Assembly: GCA_036245805.1 (NCBI GenBank)
Contig: BTRK01000003.1
Coordinates: 37,093,215 to 37,157,214 of the forward strand
DNA length: 64,000 nucleotides
Origin: Pristionchus mayeri
Taxonomy: Eukaryota > Nematoda > Chromadorea > Rhabditida > Neodiplogasteridae
Reading direction: 5' to 3'
In this document: positions 12,378-25,995 of the stretch, piece after piece
Numbering within the stretch: position 1 is the first letter of the stretch
Layout: the number at the start of each line of letters is the position of its first letter
The notes under the pieces: generated by a model
What the model was told of the DNA's origin: nothing
Database searches by the model: none
Seen by the model: only the letters and a program-made list of their open reading frames with translations
Program-made: the position numbers and the translations under genes

Positions 12378-15300
12378 TCAATCAACAATTTCTTCCAGAA
12401 TAGACTTGAGTCTCTCCGTTAGGATCCCGAGCTTCTCCGTCGATTTCGACGTCGATTCATCATCAGATGCACTCTCCTCGACGATATCATTCTGAAGGTA
12501 CACGGGCATAGTTCAGCAGAAGTTCTCACATATCTCACTAGGTCCGATAATCACCGTCGGTTTATACCAACCAAAACTGTACTGAATGGTGTTCATAGGA
12601 CAATGTTAGTTCCCTTGGACCTAGTTCCTGTTCACCTCAGGTCGATATCCCACAGTAAGCACCAGATGCAGAGCTGCGAACCGCAAAGCACGCCGATACG
12701 ATGCGAAAATCTAAAACGCGAGTCGAGTTCGAAATTTGGGTAATCGTGTCATTTAATGCACTCTTTGTACCAGTCGAACATCGAGATTCTGTAGAAATAA
12801 TATACGAATTCTCGAATTTTGGAACTCAATGTATGACAAATAAACCTTCTCCGTCCATTCCTCCATCGCAAATTCCTTCTTGAATCGACGACGTTTTTTC
12901 ATGATTGCGTCAATGTAATATTGTAGGATATCGATCTCGCGAGTCCTTCTGAAATGTGGTATGATCGCGTAGATTTGTGTCCAAGTAGAGTTTGAAATTT
13001 AAGGTCACAATATCATCATTTCACAGTCTTGACCGGTCGATCGACGATATAATCGTCCCGTTAAATCTGTCAGAAATGTGCGAGAAAAGTTGCGTAAAAA
13101 GTTCGCGAACTTCTGAGGTGCGTGAAAACTGTTTCTCTTTAAAATACCGAGCTTACTTTAGTTTATTTTATATTTTATTTATCGTCCGCCACAAGGGCTC
13201 TTCATCAGCAGTGTTCGAGAATTTATAGAAAATATAAAAATGATATGGGCAGGGGAGAACGTTTTAATCAAAAAAAGTTCGAAGAAAAGTTCACGAACTT
13301 TTCAACGAGCTCGATGAAAAAGGTCGATGAAAATCTGCGAGAAAAGTCAGAGAAGGGCGAGAGAGCGTGCATTTCTGAGAGAGGGAAAAGGAAGCTGTGA
13401 TTGTTCACTTACTTTTCCCTCTCTCCGAAATGCACGCTCTCTCGTCTTTCTCTGACTTTTCACGCAGCTCCTTGAAAAGTTCGTTAAAAACCGGCCTAAA
13501 TTTGCTCGAAATTCGTACTTTTCTTTTGTTTTACTTATTTTTATCAATTATTTTTGCTTTTAACTTATGACTGCTTATAAGGACAACCTTCCCTCTAATG
13601 GAATAGCTTGACATTACAGGGTGGTGAAAGTGGTGACCCATAATCGAAAAAATTACTCCAACCGTGTTTACTTTCACTACGCTGTATTCTGAAGCTATTC
13701 CAGCTAAGGGAAGGTTGTCCTTCAAAGTATTCATAAGATAAACGCAAAAATAGTCCCTAAAAATAAGTAAAACAAAAGAAAAGTACGAATTTCGAACATA
13801 GTTCGTCTTTTCATCGACCTTTTTCATCGAGCTCGTTGAAAAGTTCGTGAACTTTTCTTCGAAGTTTTTTGATTAAAACGTTTTCCCTTGCCCATGGAAT
13901 TTCTATATTTTCTATAAATTCTCGAACATTCTGCTGATGAAGAGCCCTTGTGGCGGACGATAAATAAAATATAAAATAAACTAAAGTAAGCTCGGTATTT
14001 TAAAGAGAAACAGTTTTCACGCACCTCAGAAGTTCGCGAACTTTTTACGCAACTTTTCTCGCACATTTCTGACAGATTAAACGGGTCGAATGTAAGAAAT
14101 GAAGAAACTGTGGCCCAAATAGCGAACTCTACTACAAATACATCATACCTATCCACAGGATTCATATTCAGTGCGATTACATTAGCGACATCGAGCAGAG
14201 GATTGCCTGGGAAATAGAGATGTAGAGCTGACAAACTATTGACATAAGAAATTTGTCTTCCAATGAGGATACACATACCAATGGTGGCCGCCTGCCAGTC
14301 GAGAATAGCCAGAAGTCTCAAGTGTCCACCTTCCTCAGTAAATAGAATGTTGTTCGTCCACAAATCCATGTGACAGAGTGTATGGGAAAGGTCTTAATGC
14401 ATATCTATGCACATCGAACTGAGGGGCTCTAAGCCAGAAGATCACCAACGGATGGTAAAGTTCCGGATAACAAGCACAAAGTTTCTTTATGTTTTTCAAA
14501 TAATGTTCCCACACTTTCAAGCACTCGTCTGCAAAAAAACTGCAGAAGAGTACACTCGACATAGTGTCACCTTACCTCCATCCTTTCGGTCGTATTGCAT
14601 TCGATGGAGTTCGGCTGGTTGCGCCCACTCGTTGAGTGCACCAAAATGTACTTATTATTCGTTTATAGTTTCCCTATATCATCTACTTTTATTTTCCTAC
14701 TCAATATTTTGATAAAGTAATGGAAATGATGTTAAATATAGTGTTAGCGAAATGCATAATCTGTTATATTTTCCCAATGTGATAACCATAATCGAAAGAC
14801 GTACGTCTTCCACTTCTCTGTCATCCATTTCTTCCGACTGACCACGGCAATGCATCCGAGTATTGAAGAGGAGTCGCGGTCGAAGAATACATCCTTCGGA
14901 ACGAGATCGATCTGAGGAAGAAGATATTGTAAAAGCAAAAAAGGTATCCATGTAATGGAATTGTGCAGATGTCAAGCGACGACTAGGATAAGTAATTGTC
15001 AGCATAGCCACAATAATATTCAGAGAGTCGAACCTTCTCATCCGTCGAGAAATACGAAGATTGGTAAGCAGCGATGCCATCGATCACCGTCATAATCTCA
15101 AATGGATTTCTTAATTTGGGTCACCGTCTATTTCACACACCGAGCCTGTGTTAAATGCGGAAACGATCACGGGAATCACTAATTGTAATCTCAATTGCTC
15201 AATGATTGCGGCAACATTAGTCACCACAATGATCGTTCCGCACTATGGATTAGGATATATCATATATGAACATATTTACTGTTGAGAGCGGAAGGCCGGT

Positions 15301-16255
15301 AGTCAATCGGTCGATGGGATACGATCTAGGAGATAAATCGTCCATGATGATGATGCCCTACAATCAAGTGATTGGTTGATTGTGGTTAATCAGTAAGGTA
15401 TATATGCTCAAAAAAATCTTCACCGCTGAATTGTTCTGACACTCGGTTCCGCCGTAAAAATGCACGATACAGTCGACATTTAACGATTGATTCTCCTTCA
15501 AAGAGATGAACTTCTGAAGAAAATATTTCAAAAACACGAAACAAAGGTAATGCCGAATTGAGAAAGCATGACTATTGTGTTCTCACCTCAAACCACTCGT
15601 ACACCTGTAGTTCTCGATTGTGAGACTGAGCGAATTCTGTAGATACGATTCCTCAATACATTATCACATTCGTTTCGATTGTTCAAAAATCACCTTTTTT
15701 CAAACCATCAAATACGGTAAATGTTGAAAGGGGTGTAATCATAACTGCCTATCATACATGCCCACGCCTCCGGCGACCCCCATTCATGCTTACACCCCTC
15801 CCAGAGTCGCGGCCAGTGCAGAACAGCCATGAGTGTAATGTACTGCAGCGTGAGCGTACCTCTATGCTCTTCAGAAACATCGACATTGCTAAGCATCTTC
15901 GATGACTGAACTTCGGTGTCGGTAATCTGAACATGAGTGCAATACGCATTTGTGTGACATGCAAATGTGATTATCCGGATTTCTTGCAAAAAAAGAAATG
16001 AAAGTAGTAAGTGGTCAAATATTGTAATTTCCCACCTTGACTGCATACTTTTTCGTTCCGATGAAAACTGAGAAAAGGATTGCAGCGTTACCCCTTCCCT
16101 CTCCAAGCCTCTCGAATGAGAACGAATCCTGAGGTTACCGTAAGTTATGTATACTACGGATTTTGACCTACCTTATCTCTAATGTCCTCTCCACGATTCC
16201 TCAACAGCGCAATGATCTCATCCTTGTCAGGATTCAGCATATCTAATTGGGACAT
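12378..16255 (-). CDS. CHK kinase-like / DUF1679-type protein
   Basis: Thirteen exons splice to a complete 416-aa protein: 16255-16172, 16128-16036, 15926-15860, 15636-15587, 15513-15424, 15357-15280, 15096-15034, 14911-14805, 14528-14446, 14392-14149, 12948-12846, 12710-12636, 12491-12378. It looks like the aminoglycoside-phosphotransferase fold of nematode CHK proteins. FERLGEGRGN stands for the glycine-rich loop, KKYAVK for the ATP-binding lysine, HNRELQVYEWFE and GIIIMDDLS follow, then the catalytic loop LCHMDLWTNNILF (H-x-D and Asn kept) and AILDWQ for the metal-binding Asp. The usual Gly in HGD is Met here. The tail (AALHLVLTVGYRPE, ERLKSILEEIVD) is typical. Substrates of worm members are uncertain; insect relatives phosphorylate ecdysteroids. 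The large tenth intron contains a foldback element. The start (MSQLDML) follows a TTTAG that could accept a spliced leader. Confidence 0.9.
13053..14088. mobile_element. Foldback element in CHK-gene intron 10
   Basis: A palindromic insertion of about 1.04 kb. The ends read TTAAATCTGTCAGAAATGTG and the inverse, followed by GCGAGAAAAGTTGCGT and AAAGTTCGCGAACTT-rich DNA. An inner inverted pair carries CAACCTTCCCT...GGAATAGCT. A relative with the same ends and core lies at 43277-44066. The open frames in it arise from the hairpin arms. It is wholly intronic, so the host gene stays intact. Confidence 0.75.
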
Positions 16256-17941
16256 TAGGAGCTAAATGGAAATTGTATGAACGAGGTATCGCGAAAGGGA
16301 AAAAATCGGACAAAACAAATGTGTACTACGTCAGCTGTTGAAAGCTCATTAGCCAGCGAGTTAAATTGTAAGTGTGTGTACTATGAAACAAAGAAAAAGT
16401 GGCAAGGTCGCTCGAGAAACAATGAACGAGTGCGCACATCTCGAGAAGTGAAAGTGCGCCCAGGTAGGCTAGAATATAGCATAAGGAGGAGGGCAACTTT
16501 TGAGCCGCCCCCTCATTTGTTGATTAGTCGAGTAGATTGCGATCCACAGTAGCTATCGCTTTTTCTACCAGCCTCCAACATTGACTTTGGGAACGCATCC
16601 CGTACGATCCCTCGTCTTCTCATAATTAGAGCTCGATAAGCGGGCCTCCCACGTTTCATCATTCTCCACACTTTTTCGACCGGCCGAATGGCGAGATAAT
16701 GTGAGTAGAATTAAGAAAGCTTGATATCGTTTCTCGAACTCTTCTCTTAATCCACCTGCTATCCCTGGTTTCTGCATCATCATTGGTCGATGGCGCATCT
16801 ATGTGCGCATGACCTTATTACTTGATCTTTGTTATATTTGTGCGAATGGCGATGACTGATGGTTTGTTTTGGATCTTGCATTTTTTTTTTCGCTCTGTTT
16901 TTATTTCTATGTGACATCCGCTACTTGTTTCAACTGAGTCATGTTCCTGGACATTCAACATCTCAAGTTTGCTTACTATCCTTCTCCTACAATCCTTTCC
17001 TCCCCATCTCAGGTTGGCCTGTCCAACAAATATTATAAAGAACATAGTAAATTAGCAATGATTAACATTGTTTGAATCGGAAATTAGAAATTCACAAATC
17101 CTTAATAATCCTTAAAATGGTAGAATATCGACATACGTCAAAATTCAATCCCAACAACCTATCGCATGGGGATCCTCATATGCATGTGCAAGCTCTTTTA
17201 TTTCCCTACCCATATTTGTACTTTGCTGTCGCGAGGAAAACCTGAAAGGAAGAATGAAAGTGATCGTTGCATTATCGGGGGGGGGGGGGGGGGGAGGGGA
17301 GGGGGCAAGCAGTACTCACCGAGTGAGAGGAGGTTAATCGGAAGGAGTGAAGTGTGACCGAGTGATGTGTGACCGGGTGCTATCGGTGCGGAGTAAACGA
17401 TTTCGAGCTCTCTTCATAATATGCACTCTCTCGGCGCTCGACCGGTTGTTAGAGCGTGTAGAATGGAGAGACAAGTACCCGAATTTTGACGAATTTGGAG
17501 AATAAGACGAATGGAAAGCGAGAGATCTTAGAGACGGTGAAAAATCGAAATGAAATTGAAACTTAATGCCATTATTCGACATCTCGGGTGTAGAGTGAAC
17601 CGAGGGACTAATTTTCAGGGAATTATATTTTTGGATGTACCGCCAATATATGCAATTATTCACTTATTCGCGCACCACTCACTCGGCCCTAAGAAATTCT
17701 CACCACCTTCTTATATCGTTACCCCAACCAATAGAATCCATACATTAGTCATTGATTTTCCAGGCAATATCGAAATGTCGAAATTAAATTGACATTGCTT
17801 TGGATATGTCGGGGGACTGAACTGACCGTTAAAGCTACAATTATGGTTTGATTCTCAACCCGATCCCGATATTAGATTTTTTCTAATTACTAACATTCGT
17901 CCTTATTCGATTGCGCATTTTCCACGATATTCACACGGCCA
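16256..17941. other. Intergenic region upstream of two divergent genes
   Basis: It lies between the start of the CHK-like gene (minus) and the start of the UGT gene (plus), so it must hold both promoters. A G-run sits at about 17278-17296. No coding exon, RNA gene or defined element was recognised. Confidence 0.5.
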
Positions 17942-20900
17942 ATGATCATGCATTTCCAGGCGATGTTGTTACTGACTTTGTTGTTGGTCAGTGCGAGCCT
18001 GGGAAGCAGCCTCAAGTTCCTTGTCTACAGCCCTCAGCATTTCTTCAATTCCGTCAATTTCCTGTCTAAAAGCTCGGATGCGCTCATAGACGAAGGTCAC
18101 GAAGTGGTAAGCCTTTTTTATTATATTTTTACATGTATTAATACATTTTACATGTAATTTGTTTATATTTGTATTTATTGGACTATTTAGGTAATGGTTT
18201 CGCCACGCACCCACACTCTAGTTGGATCCCCCAGAACAAAGGCTCGCGTGTTGGAGGTTTGCTACTCAATAAATATTGTCACAATTACTTGTACAGTGGA
18301 AGATAAAGAATCAGTTTTTTTAGAAAAGGAAAAGAAAAGAATAAGAAAAACCAAAGCGTTTCAAATTGCAGGTTCCCCAAGCGCCCGAGTCAGCTGAGTT
18401 GCAAGCAATGATGAATTCCCAAGCTGGCGAGCTGTCCAGCATATGGAATGGTGCAGATGTCTTCACGCAAATTGCGGTGCTTGTTATTGTTTTTATTTTT
18501 GTTTTGTTTTTTTTAATATTTTGGTTGGAATTATTTCTGTGAATTTAAACAACAAATTTACATATTATAAGTGGAACCATTGCAGGGCAACTACCCCATG
18601 TACGCATCGTGGGTTCACCAATGCAAAGGCAAGATATTCTGGTTTTTTGTATTTCCAGGCAAAAGCTTTCAGTTGTACTGGAAGATCGAGAGTTGATCGA
18701 GTTGCTGCGCGAGGAGCATTTTGATGCAGCGTACGTAGATCCCAATGATCCCTGCGGATACGGTGCGTGACTACTGTAAAACGTGTTCGATAATGGCTCA
18801 ATTCAATTGCATTTTTCTCTCGATGAAACAAGAGGTAGTGTGATATCTTCAAAGGATGAGTCAGCAGTTTTTGTGAGTAGGTCGAGATACCTTTCTAAAG
18901 TAAATGCGTTACATGAGAGTCATTTCAGTGCTCTTCCACATTCTTGGCATCGAGAAGTACGCAACCGTGTACACATTGGCGAGTTACGATGGCTACTTCC
19001 GAATATCACAAGTGCCCTTCAATACCGCGTACGAGCCATGTAAGTGCATTATAACCCGTCAAAATTATCTCGCTTTATCGTTTATCTCAATTTTCTTGCA
19101 CTGAAGATTAGTCATGGAGTCGAGGGTATAACATATCACCATGAAATTTTTTTCCCGAAAAATTGCATGGTGATATGTTAGGAGACCAGTTGTAAGTATA
19201 CTCTATAATGAGTCGACTGCGAGTCAAGGTGCGGGCTACTCGGTTGATCTTTTATCTACTTCTCAGCAACGTCGGCTGGCTCGGGAGGAGATAAGATGAC
19301 GTTCTACGAGCGACTTCGCAATACTCTCGCCTATCTGTTCATGAACAATTGTTTCGAGGTCCAAGCGGATTTGTATCAGTCAATGATCGACCGGATGATT
19401 GACAATCCGCCGAATTTGAGGGTTCGTTAGTTCTTAATTGAATTATACAATGTTCGAAACGATATTGATCTCAGAATCTACTCAAAATGCAACTAGTCTA
19501 CACAATGACCTTCTCGTTCATGAACATTATTATTAATAATAATAATAAAATATAATTTCCCAGGACTTGATGCAGGACTCCTCTCTCGTCTTCATGAATT
19601 CGGATCCACTAAACGATTTTCCGAAGATGACGTCGTCTCGAGTGATCGATATTGGAGGAATTACCGTACACGCGGGGCATTCTGACCTGGACCAGGTGGC
19701 TATGAGATTAGTATTTTAGCTTAAATATAGAAAAAGTCCCAGGAGAAAGATGGTTGAAAACTGAAATAATAATATCATGAAGTCTCATATGGTCGGCCAA
19801 AGGATGCCCGGAATGAGCCGAATTACGAACTCAACTTACTCAAAACTCTCGATTACTCTCGATTGCAGTACTGGTCCTCTCTGCTCAATCTTCGCAATCG
19901 CACAATTTTCATCTCCTTCGGCACCTTTGTCACGTCTCATTTGATGCCCGCCGAGTACAAGGAAACGATTAGAGCGACGGCTGGGAAGTTCCCAAATGTG
20001 ACCTTCATTTGGAAGTACGAAGTACGCTCAAATTTCAATAGTCGCCTCTTTCTCGAAGTGTTGTTTTAAGTGTCACATTGTTCTGCATATTTCCACAAGC
20101 TCGGCATTTCAATAGGTTGATCAATGATAGTATCACGAATTGCAGAAACCCGAGCACAACATATCTCGCGGAATCGAAAACATGGTAGAGACCACCTGGG
20201 CACCGCAGAACGATTTGCTTCGTGAGCGAACTATATGATACCATTTATATTTTATACAGAAATTGTGTTCGACTCTTAGAACAGGCTCATAATTATTATT
20301 TTAAATATTAAATACAAAATGCATTTCAGACGATCCCCGACTCACTGCATTCATCACTCACGGTGGACAGGGAAGCATCACGGAATCCGCTGCCGCCGGT
20401 ATGCTATAGAACGATAGTGCTGTGTTACGGTATCTATACTGGTACGGTATGTGCTTCTGCTAAATACATTGGCAATATCCGCACTATAGCGAACAAATAT
20501 TTTGTTTGCAGGAATTCCCCTCATCTGCATCCCCGTGACCATTGACCAGTTCCGGAATTGCCTAATGGTATGCTTTTGTAAAATGTTTTTACTGTACACT
20601 GATACTAATACATACTATCTACGGCCGAGGCACGACGGTTTCAATAAATAATCATTAAAACAATAATTGCAGTGGATGGGGGAGGGAGATAGATGAGAGT
20701 TTTGTATTGGTAAGCCACATTAGGGAATAAATATTCACCAACCTCACCAATCGACGAATACATAATCGGATGTTTGTGGATGTTCTGAGTGAAATGTTGC
20801 ACTTGAAAATATGAACAAAATAATAAAAAGAACACTAAAATATACAACAAAATTACGGAAAATACTCAAACACTGTAGGTCGAGCGCAACGGCGTCGGCA

Positions 20901-21544
20901 TCATGCTGGACAAGGACAATCTGGGACGGATTGGCCCAATAGTAGACGCGATTGGGCAACTACTAAAATATGATAGGTGAGGAAAATTATTTTGTATTTT
21001 TTGTATATTGTTTTCACATGCTTGTGCTTCAATCGTAATAGCGAAGTTCGTAGTTTCGGTATTATATTTATAACCGCTCGAGCGGCATGGAGAGTGTAGG
21101 AAATGAAGCTCATCCGAAAAAAAAACTAAAATTAAATGCACTTTCAGTTACAAATCTAACGCGACAACTCTCGCCCAAATGATCTCCGAACGCCCGTTCC
21201 GCATGAAAGATGTGGGCTTGTTTATCTTATTTTATTCTTGGCAAAAACTATCCGCATTATGCATAAATCTCGCCTGAGCAGCGATATTTTGACAATTTCG
21301 GATCCGCATGAACCATTTCCAGATTTTCGTTCGCAACATGGAATTCCTGGCGAAATTCGGACCTCTTCATCGCTTTTCTCACTACGGAGCGCAATTGTCT
21401 TTCGTTCAATACTACCTCATTGATGTGTTTGGCATTATCGCCTTAGTTGCAGTATCCACCTGCCTCGTTGCGGTGTACTCACTAAAGCATGTCATAGCCC
21501 ACTTGTTGGGCTTTTTCATTTCTCGAAAAACAAAGTGCGAGTGA
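17942..21544 (+). CDS. UDP-glucuronosyl/glucosyltransferase (UGT)
   Basis: Fifteen exons close in phase to 534 aa, the usual UGT length: 17942-18106, 18191-18256, 18372-18476, 18586-18628, 18673-18762, 18929-19039, 19267-19421, 19564-19695, 19869-20021, 20146-20221, 20330-20398, 20512-20567, 20879-20976, 21148-21211, 21323-21544. A hydrophobic leader (MLLLTLLLVSASLGSS) is followed by the variable aglycone half (EEHFDAAYVDPNDPCGY). The donor-binding signature is present: FISFGTFV, FIWKYE, then WAPQNDLLHDPRLTAFITHG, GQGSITESAAAGIPLI, PVTIDQFRN. A C-terminal membrane segment ends in KTKCE, a KxKxx ER-retrieval form. It should conjugate lipophilic xenobiotics or metabolites from the ER lumen. TTCCAG just before the second ATG (17963) may be a spliced-leader site, giving 527 aa. 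The fourth intron (18629-18672) is 44 nt with a GC donor. AATAAA lies at 21751. Confidence 0.95.
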
Positions 21545-22035
21545 TTTTAATAGAAAACAGAAGATGTATCTTATCGTAAACTCGGATCTCTGTATTGTTT
21601 GTTATTGAATACTGAATTTGTTTGAACTGAATCGTCTGTGTGAGAAATGAAAAATGAGGCGTGCCGTACTTGTAACTGAAATATTATACGTGCCATATAT
21701 CATGGCAATATTTTCCACTTTTTATCAGCAAACAAATTCTAAAGTTGGAAAATAAATGTAGCTGAGTGTTTTGGAAGTAGTGATGTAAACACTTGTAATG
21801 ATTCGAGAGGCTCGTCAGGTTCAACTCTTGCACATGTCTATAAGCTCTTCCAGCAATGTGCGAGTAGCCGTTTCTGATAGATGCGAGAACTCCGGCGACT
21901 CCTTTAGCTCACAGATATCGGAACATTTCTTGTAACTAGCAAGACATTGTTCCTAAAAATACTTCGCGTCAACGCGTTTTAGATCGATTAGAGAAGCAAT
22001 TGTTTATTACTACTAAGAACGGATATGGAAGACTT

Positions 22036-22785
22036 GGCATTATGTTTTATGTCTATATCACAGGTCTTCTGAGAGATTGCATGAAACAAATATCCATGTT
22101 TGACAAACTGTTTAAAGTGACTCAATTTCTTCCAAACATTCAACGTTGACACATCTATGGTCACGCAACTTAAAACTGGCTTGGTGAGGGCGAGAATTCT
22201 ACACCGCCTAAAATTCGGCTCCGGTCATTTTGAAAATTCAAAAATTCGTTTCTTTAAAGTTGAGTAAAAAAGTCGTTCAAAAAAGAAAAATGAAGAACAC
22301 GACGAGATAAACAACATTACTAGTCAAACCAAATAAAAAATGTTGGCATATTGAAAAATGCGAAAAATCGATTTTTGGATCTAAAAATTGGCTGGCGTGA
22401 AAAACATATCCCCTATCTAACAGCTGATTTTGACGAATTCGAATTCTACACTCTTTTCTACCCCAGAAAAGTTGCATTTTGAACTCACAGCACCGTTCCA
22501 TTTTTTGTTTTAACGGCAGAAATCCAGAATTTCATGCACTTTGTATGTTTGTGCATTACATATATTCGTCCAGTTCACCGAGTTTAGCGTGTATTTGACA
22601 TTTTTCGATGTTTTGGACGTGTAAGAGTAAAAATAAAGTGATAAAAGTCAAAATGTCCGAGCTTTCGAAAAATCGATTTTTTCGAATCTCCGAAATTTCG
22701 CATTTTCGACGTAAATTTTCTTCGCCTGACCATAATGAATGTTTCTGAAGTTATTAATTCGCATTTTATTATCATTACATAGATA
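22036..22785. repeat. Diverged repeat arm, inverted match to about 28.03-28.40 kb
   Basis: DNA inside the last BTB-gene intron. The stretch around 22370-22770 (for example AAATTTTCTTCGCCTGACC, TTTCCGGATT-like and CACCGAGTTTAGCGTGTATT words) recurs inverted at 28.03-28.40 kb (AATACACGCTAAACTCGGTG). Thus an outer inverted pair encloses the two foldbacks between. The first part (22036-22260) is also a weaker direct relative of 22785-22960. No gene. Confidence 0.55.
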
Positions 22786-25700
22786 TATCACGTGTCTTCT
22801 GAGAGATCACAGGTGGCCTTTTACAAAATGTTCAAAATGCTTTAATCTCAAAGCCACTTTGTTGGAAGATGCCCCTGAGGTCGCATAACTTTTTGTGAAG
22901 ACGGAATTCCGGAACTCTCAAAACTGCCTAAAATGCGGCTCCGGCCTTTAAAGGTTGAGTAAAAAGGTCGTTCAAAAAAGCATAATGTTCAGCTTGTCAA
23001 GGCCAACAACTTTTATGTTGGTCACTTTTAGACCGAAAAAGAGTAATATATGAAAATGCGAAAAATCGAAAAAAATAATTATTTTTGACCTGATAATTGA
23101 ATGCCCTGGAAAATAATGTTCCACATCCTGTTGAGATCTCTACGGATTCTGAATCTACGTACCTTCTTTCCCTGATGAACTTATTTTCAGGAAATTTTAT
23201 GATGGTATAAAAAATTGTATGCTTTTTTATCGCCTCAAACATGCAGAATCTCGTGTTTTCAAGCAAAAACGAAAATTTCACTTTCATATATTTAAGTAAT
23301 TATCGCTTGGGGATATATTTTCTTTCAGTTTTCAATGTTTATTGACCTATTTATATCAATTTCCTTTGAAAAAAACCGAATATTTCAATACTTCACAAAA
23401 TCATAAAATTTCAGAAATTTTGTGAAAAATGTGATTTTGTGAAGTATTGAAATCTTCGGATTTTTCAATGGAAATTTGTAAAAATAGGTCAGTAGACATT
23501 GAAAACTGAAAGAAAATATATCCCCAAGCGATAATTACTTAAATATATGAAAGTTAAATTTTCATTTTTGCTTGAAAACACGAGATTCTGCATGTTTGAG
23601 GCGATAAAAAAGCATAAATATGAGGGTCCCAAAATTTCTGTACCAATATAAGGGTCCCAAAGTCTTCTGTACCAATATAAGGGTCCCAAATAAAATTTCG
23701 TTATTAATACGTAATATTGTAGCTGTGTTTCAGATGTGTGTAAAGGTAGTCAATCACTAAATTCGTTTTCCATTCGTTACTCGGCTCAAACTCATCCGTA
23801 GAGGGCTAGGTCTTTGACCATTCGAACTTGCGGTTCGAATTCTTTTCAAATTTCCAACTTTCATCCTTGATTACATTTTTTTGCTTCTCGGCTAACATGT
23901 GTTTCTCAGATCTCTGTACTTGACCCACGAATGGTCAAGGACCTAATTTTGTAGGATGAGTTTGATCCTATTTACTAAGGGGAACACGAATACATCGCTT
24001 TATGTCCCTTACACATATCTGAAACATGGTAGTACATAGTTATGATGCATTATTTCGAAATGATGACGAAATTTGAAATTTTGTTAGGGAACCTTATATC
24101 GGTGCAGTTTACCTTGGGACCCTTATATTGGTACAGAAATTTTTGGGACCCTCATATTGGTACAGCCCCTTTGGGACCCTTATATTGGTACAGAATCCAC
24201 CTTGGGACCCTCATATTGGTATCGAGCCAAACTTTTATGCTTTTTTATCGCCTCAAACATGCAGAATCTCGTGTTTTCAAGCAAAAATGAAAATTTAACT
24301 TTCATATATTTAAGTAATTATCGCTTGGGGATATATTTTCTTTCAGTTTTCAATGTCTACTGACCTATTTTTACAAATTTCCATTGAAAAATCCGAAGAT
24401 TTCAATACTTCACAAAATCACATTTTTCACAAAATTTCTGAAATTTTATGATTTTGTGAAGTATTGAAATATTCGGTTTTTTTCAAAGGAAATTCTTATA
24501 AATATTGGGGTGTCCGGAAAGTTCGTATATTTTTTTGTTTTTATTTTTTATTCAATGCTTTACAATTCTCAGTGACCAATGTAAGCCCCCTTCTTTCTCA
24601 CTACCTCCCTCCAGCGATTGGGCAGGGTCTCGATTCCTCTCTTCCAGAATGCGTGTTTCTTCGAGACCGCCCAGTTTACGAAAGCCCTCACAACTTCATC
24701 TCGATTCTTGAACTTCTTTCCTTTGCAGAAGTCAGAGAGAGAGCGGAAGCAGTGGTAGTCGCATGGGGAGAGATCCGGGGAATACGGTGGATGGGGAATC
24801 ATCTCGATCTTCAGCTCGTCCATTTTCTTCTGGGTCATCTTCGCTCGATGTGGGCGGGCATTGTCCATCAGAAGAAGAATTTTGAGCTGGTTCAGGAGTC
24901 TGGGAGGGACTCTGATCGCGACTTCTTCCAGTTGTTCAGAGAAGAGGTCGGCATTGATGGCGGTTCCAGTAGGAAGGATCTCTTATTAGATCGGAACAAG
25001 TAATGATAGAAAGAATCAGTGAATTTCCTCATTTTCTTCAAGGGAACGGGTTTGTGCTTCGCATCGGTGTCGAAACACTGTTGTCTCTTCGCTGGGTTAT
25101 TATACATGATTCACTCCTCGCACATGTTTTTTATGGAATCTGTCCATCGAAGATCCGATCTACGATGGAGCGATTTCCGACAGTAATTCAACACAACTGT
25201 ATCAAAATATCGGCTATACTTCACCACTTCAACAAGTGTAGAAACTACGAGACTGATCCAACCCACATCCCACTTAACGTCAGAGTGACGCAATACATTG
25301 TTGACAAACAGATTGCGCAATCACTGCATTTGATCGCGAACTGACTTTTTTCCGAAGCATTATACGAAATTTCCGGACACCCCAATAGGTCAATAAACAT
25401 TGAAAACTGAAAGAAAATATATCCCCAAGCGATAATTACTTAAATATATGAAAGTGAAATTTTCGTTTTTGCTTGAAAACACGAGATTCTGCATGTTTGA
25501 GGCGATAAAAAAGCATACAATTTTTTATACCATCATAAAATTTCCTGAAAATAAGTTCATCAGGGAAAGAAGGTACGTAGATTCAGAATCCGTAGAGATC
25601 TCAACAGGATGTGGAACATTATTTTCCAGGGCATTCAATTACCAGGTCAACAATAATTTTTGTTTCGATTTTCAGCATTTTCCTATATTAGTCCTTTTCG

Positions 25701-25990
25701 ATCGTAAAAGCGACCTACATAAAAGTTGTTGGTCTCGACGTGCTGAACATTTTGATATTTTGCGCGACCTTTTTACTCATCCTATAAGTAAAATACGAAT
25801 TTTTCAATTTTCAAAATTCGTAATTTACTTATATTGCTCCGGCCGCATTTTAGGCAGTTTTGAGATTTCCGGAATTCCGTCTTCACAAAAAGTTATGTGA
25901 CCTTAAGTTGCTTTGAGATTAAAGCATTTTGAACATTTTGTAAAGGTGGTGTCTGGATTTCATGCAATCTCTCAGAAGACACGTGATATA
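22785..25990. repeat. Large palindrome with mirrored GGGTCCCAAA minisatellites, split by a mariner
   Basis: The left arm (about 22785-23610) matches the right arm (about 24240-25990) inverted; words such as GTTGAGATCTCTACGGATTC and its complement appear in each. Each arm contains a smaller hairpin around CAATACTTCACAAAATCA. Near the centre, tandem units of about 28-33 bp built on CCAATATAAGGGTCCCAAA lie at 23620-23690. The complement (TTGGGACCCTTATATTGGTACAG) lies at 24115-24225, with more units on the right. The right arm is interrupted by the mariner at 24505-25385. Open frames in the arms are mirror by-products. Confidence 0.75.
24505..25385 (-). mobile_element. Mariner copy 1, internally deleted
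   Basis: Ends are TTGGGGTGTCCGGAAAGTTC with flanking TA at 24503-24504 and 25386-25387; the length is 881 bp against about 1.24 kb for the other copies. The minus strand keeps the transposase C-terminal third (MDNARPHRAKMTQKKMDELK, HPPYSPDLSPCDYHCF) but lacks most of the N-terminal and middle parts. The right end carries a base change (GAAATTTCCGG for GAACTTTCCGG). It sits inside one arm of the palindrome; the other arm at about 23320-23365 shows the uninterrupted site. Confidence 0.9.
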
Positions 25991-25995
25991 CGACA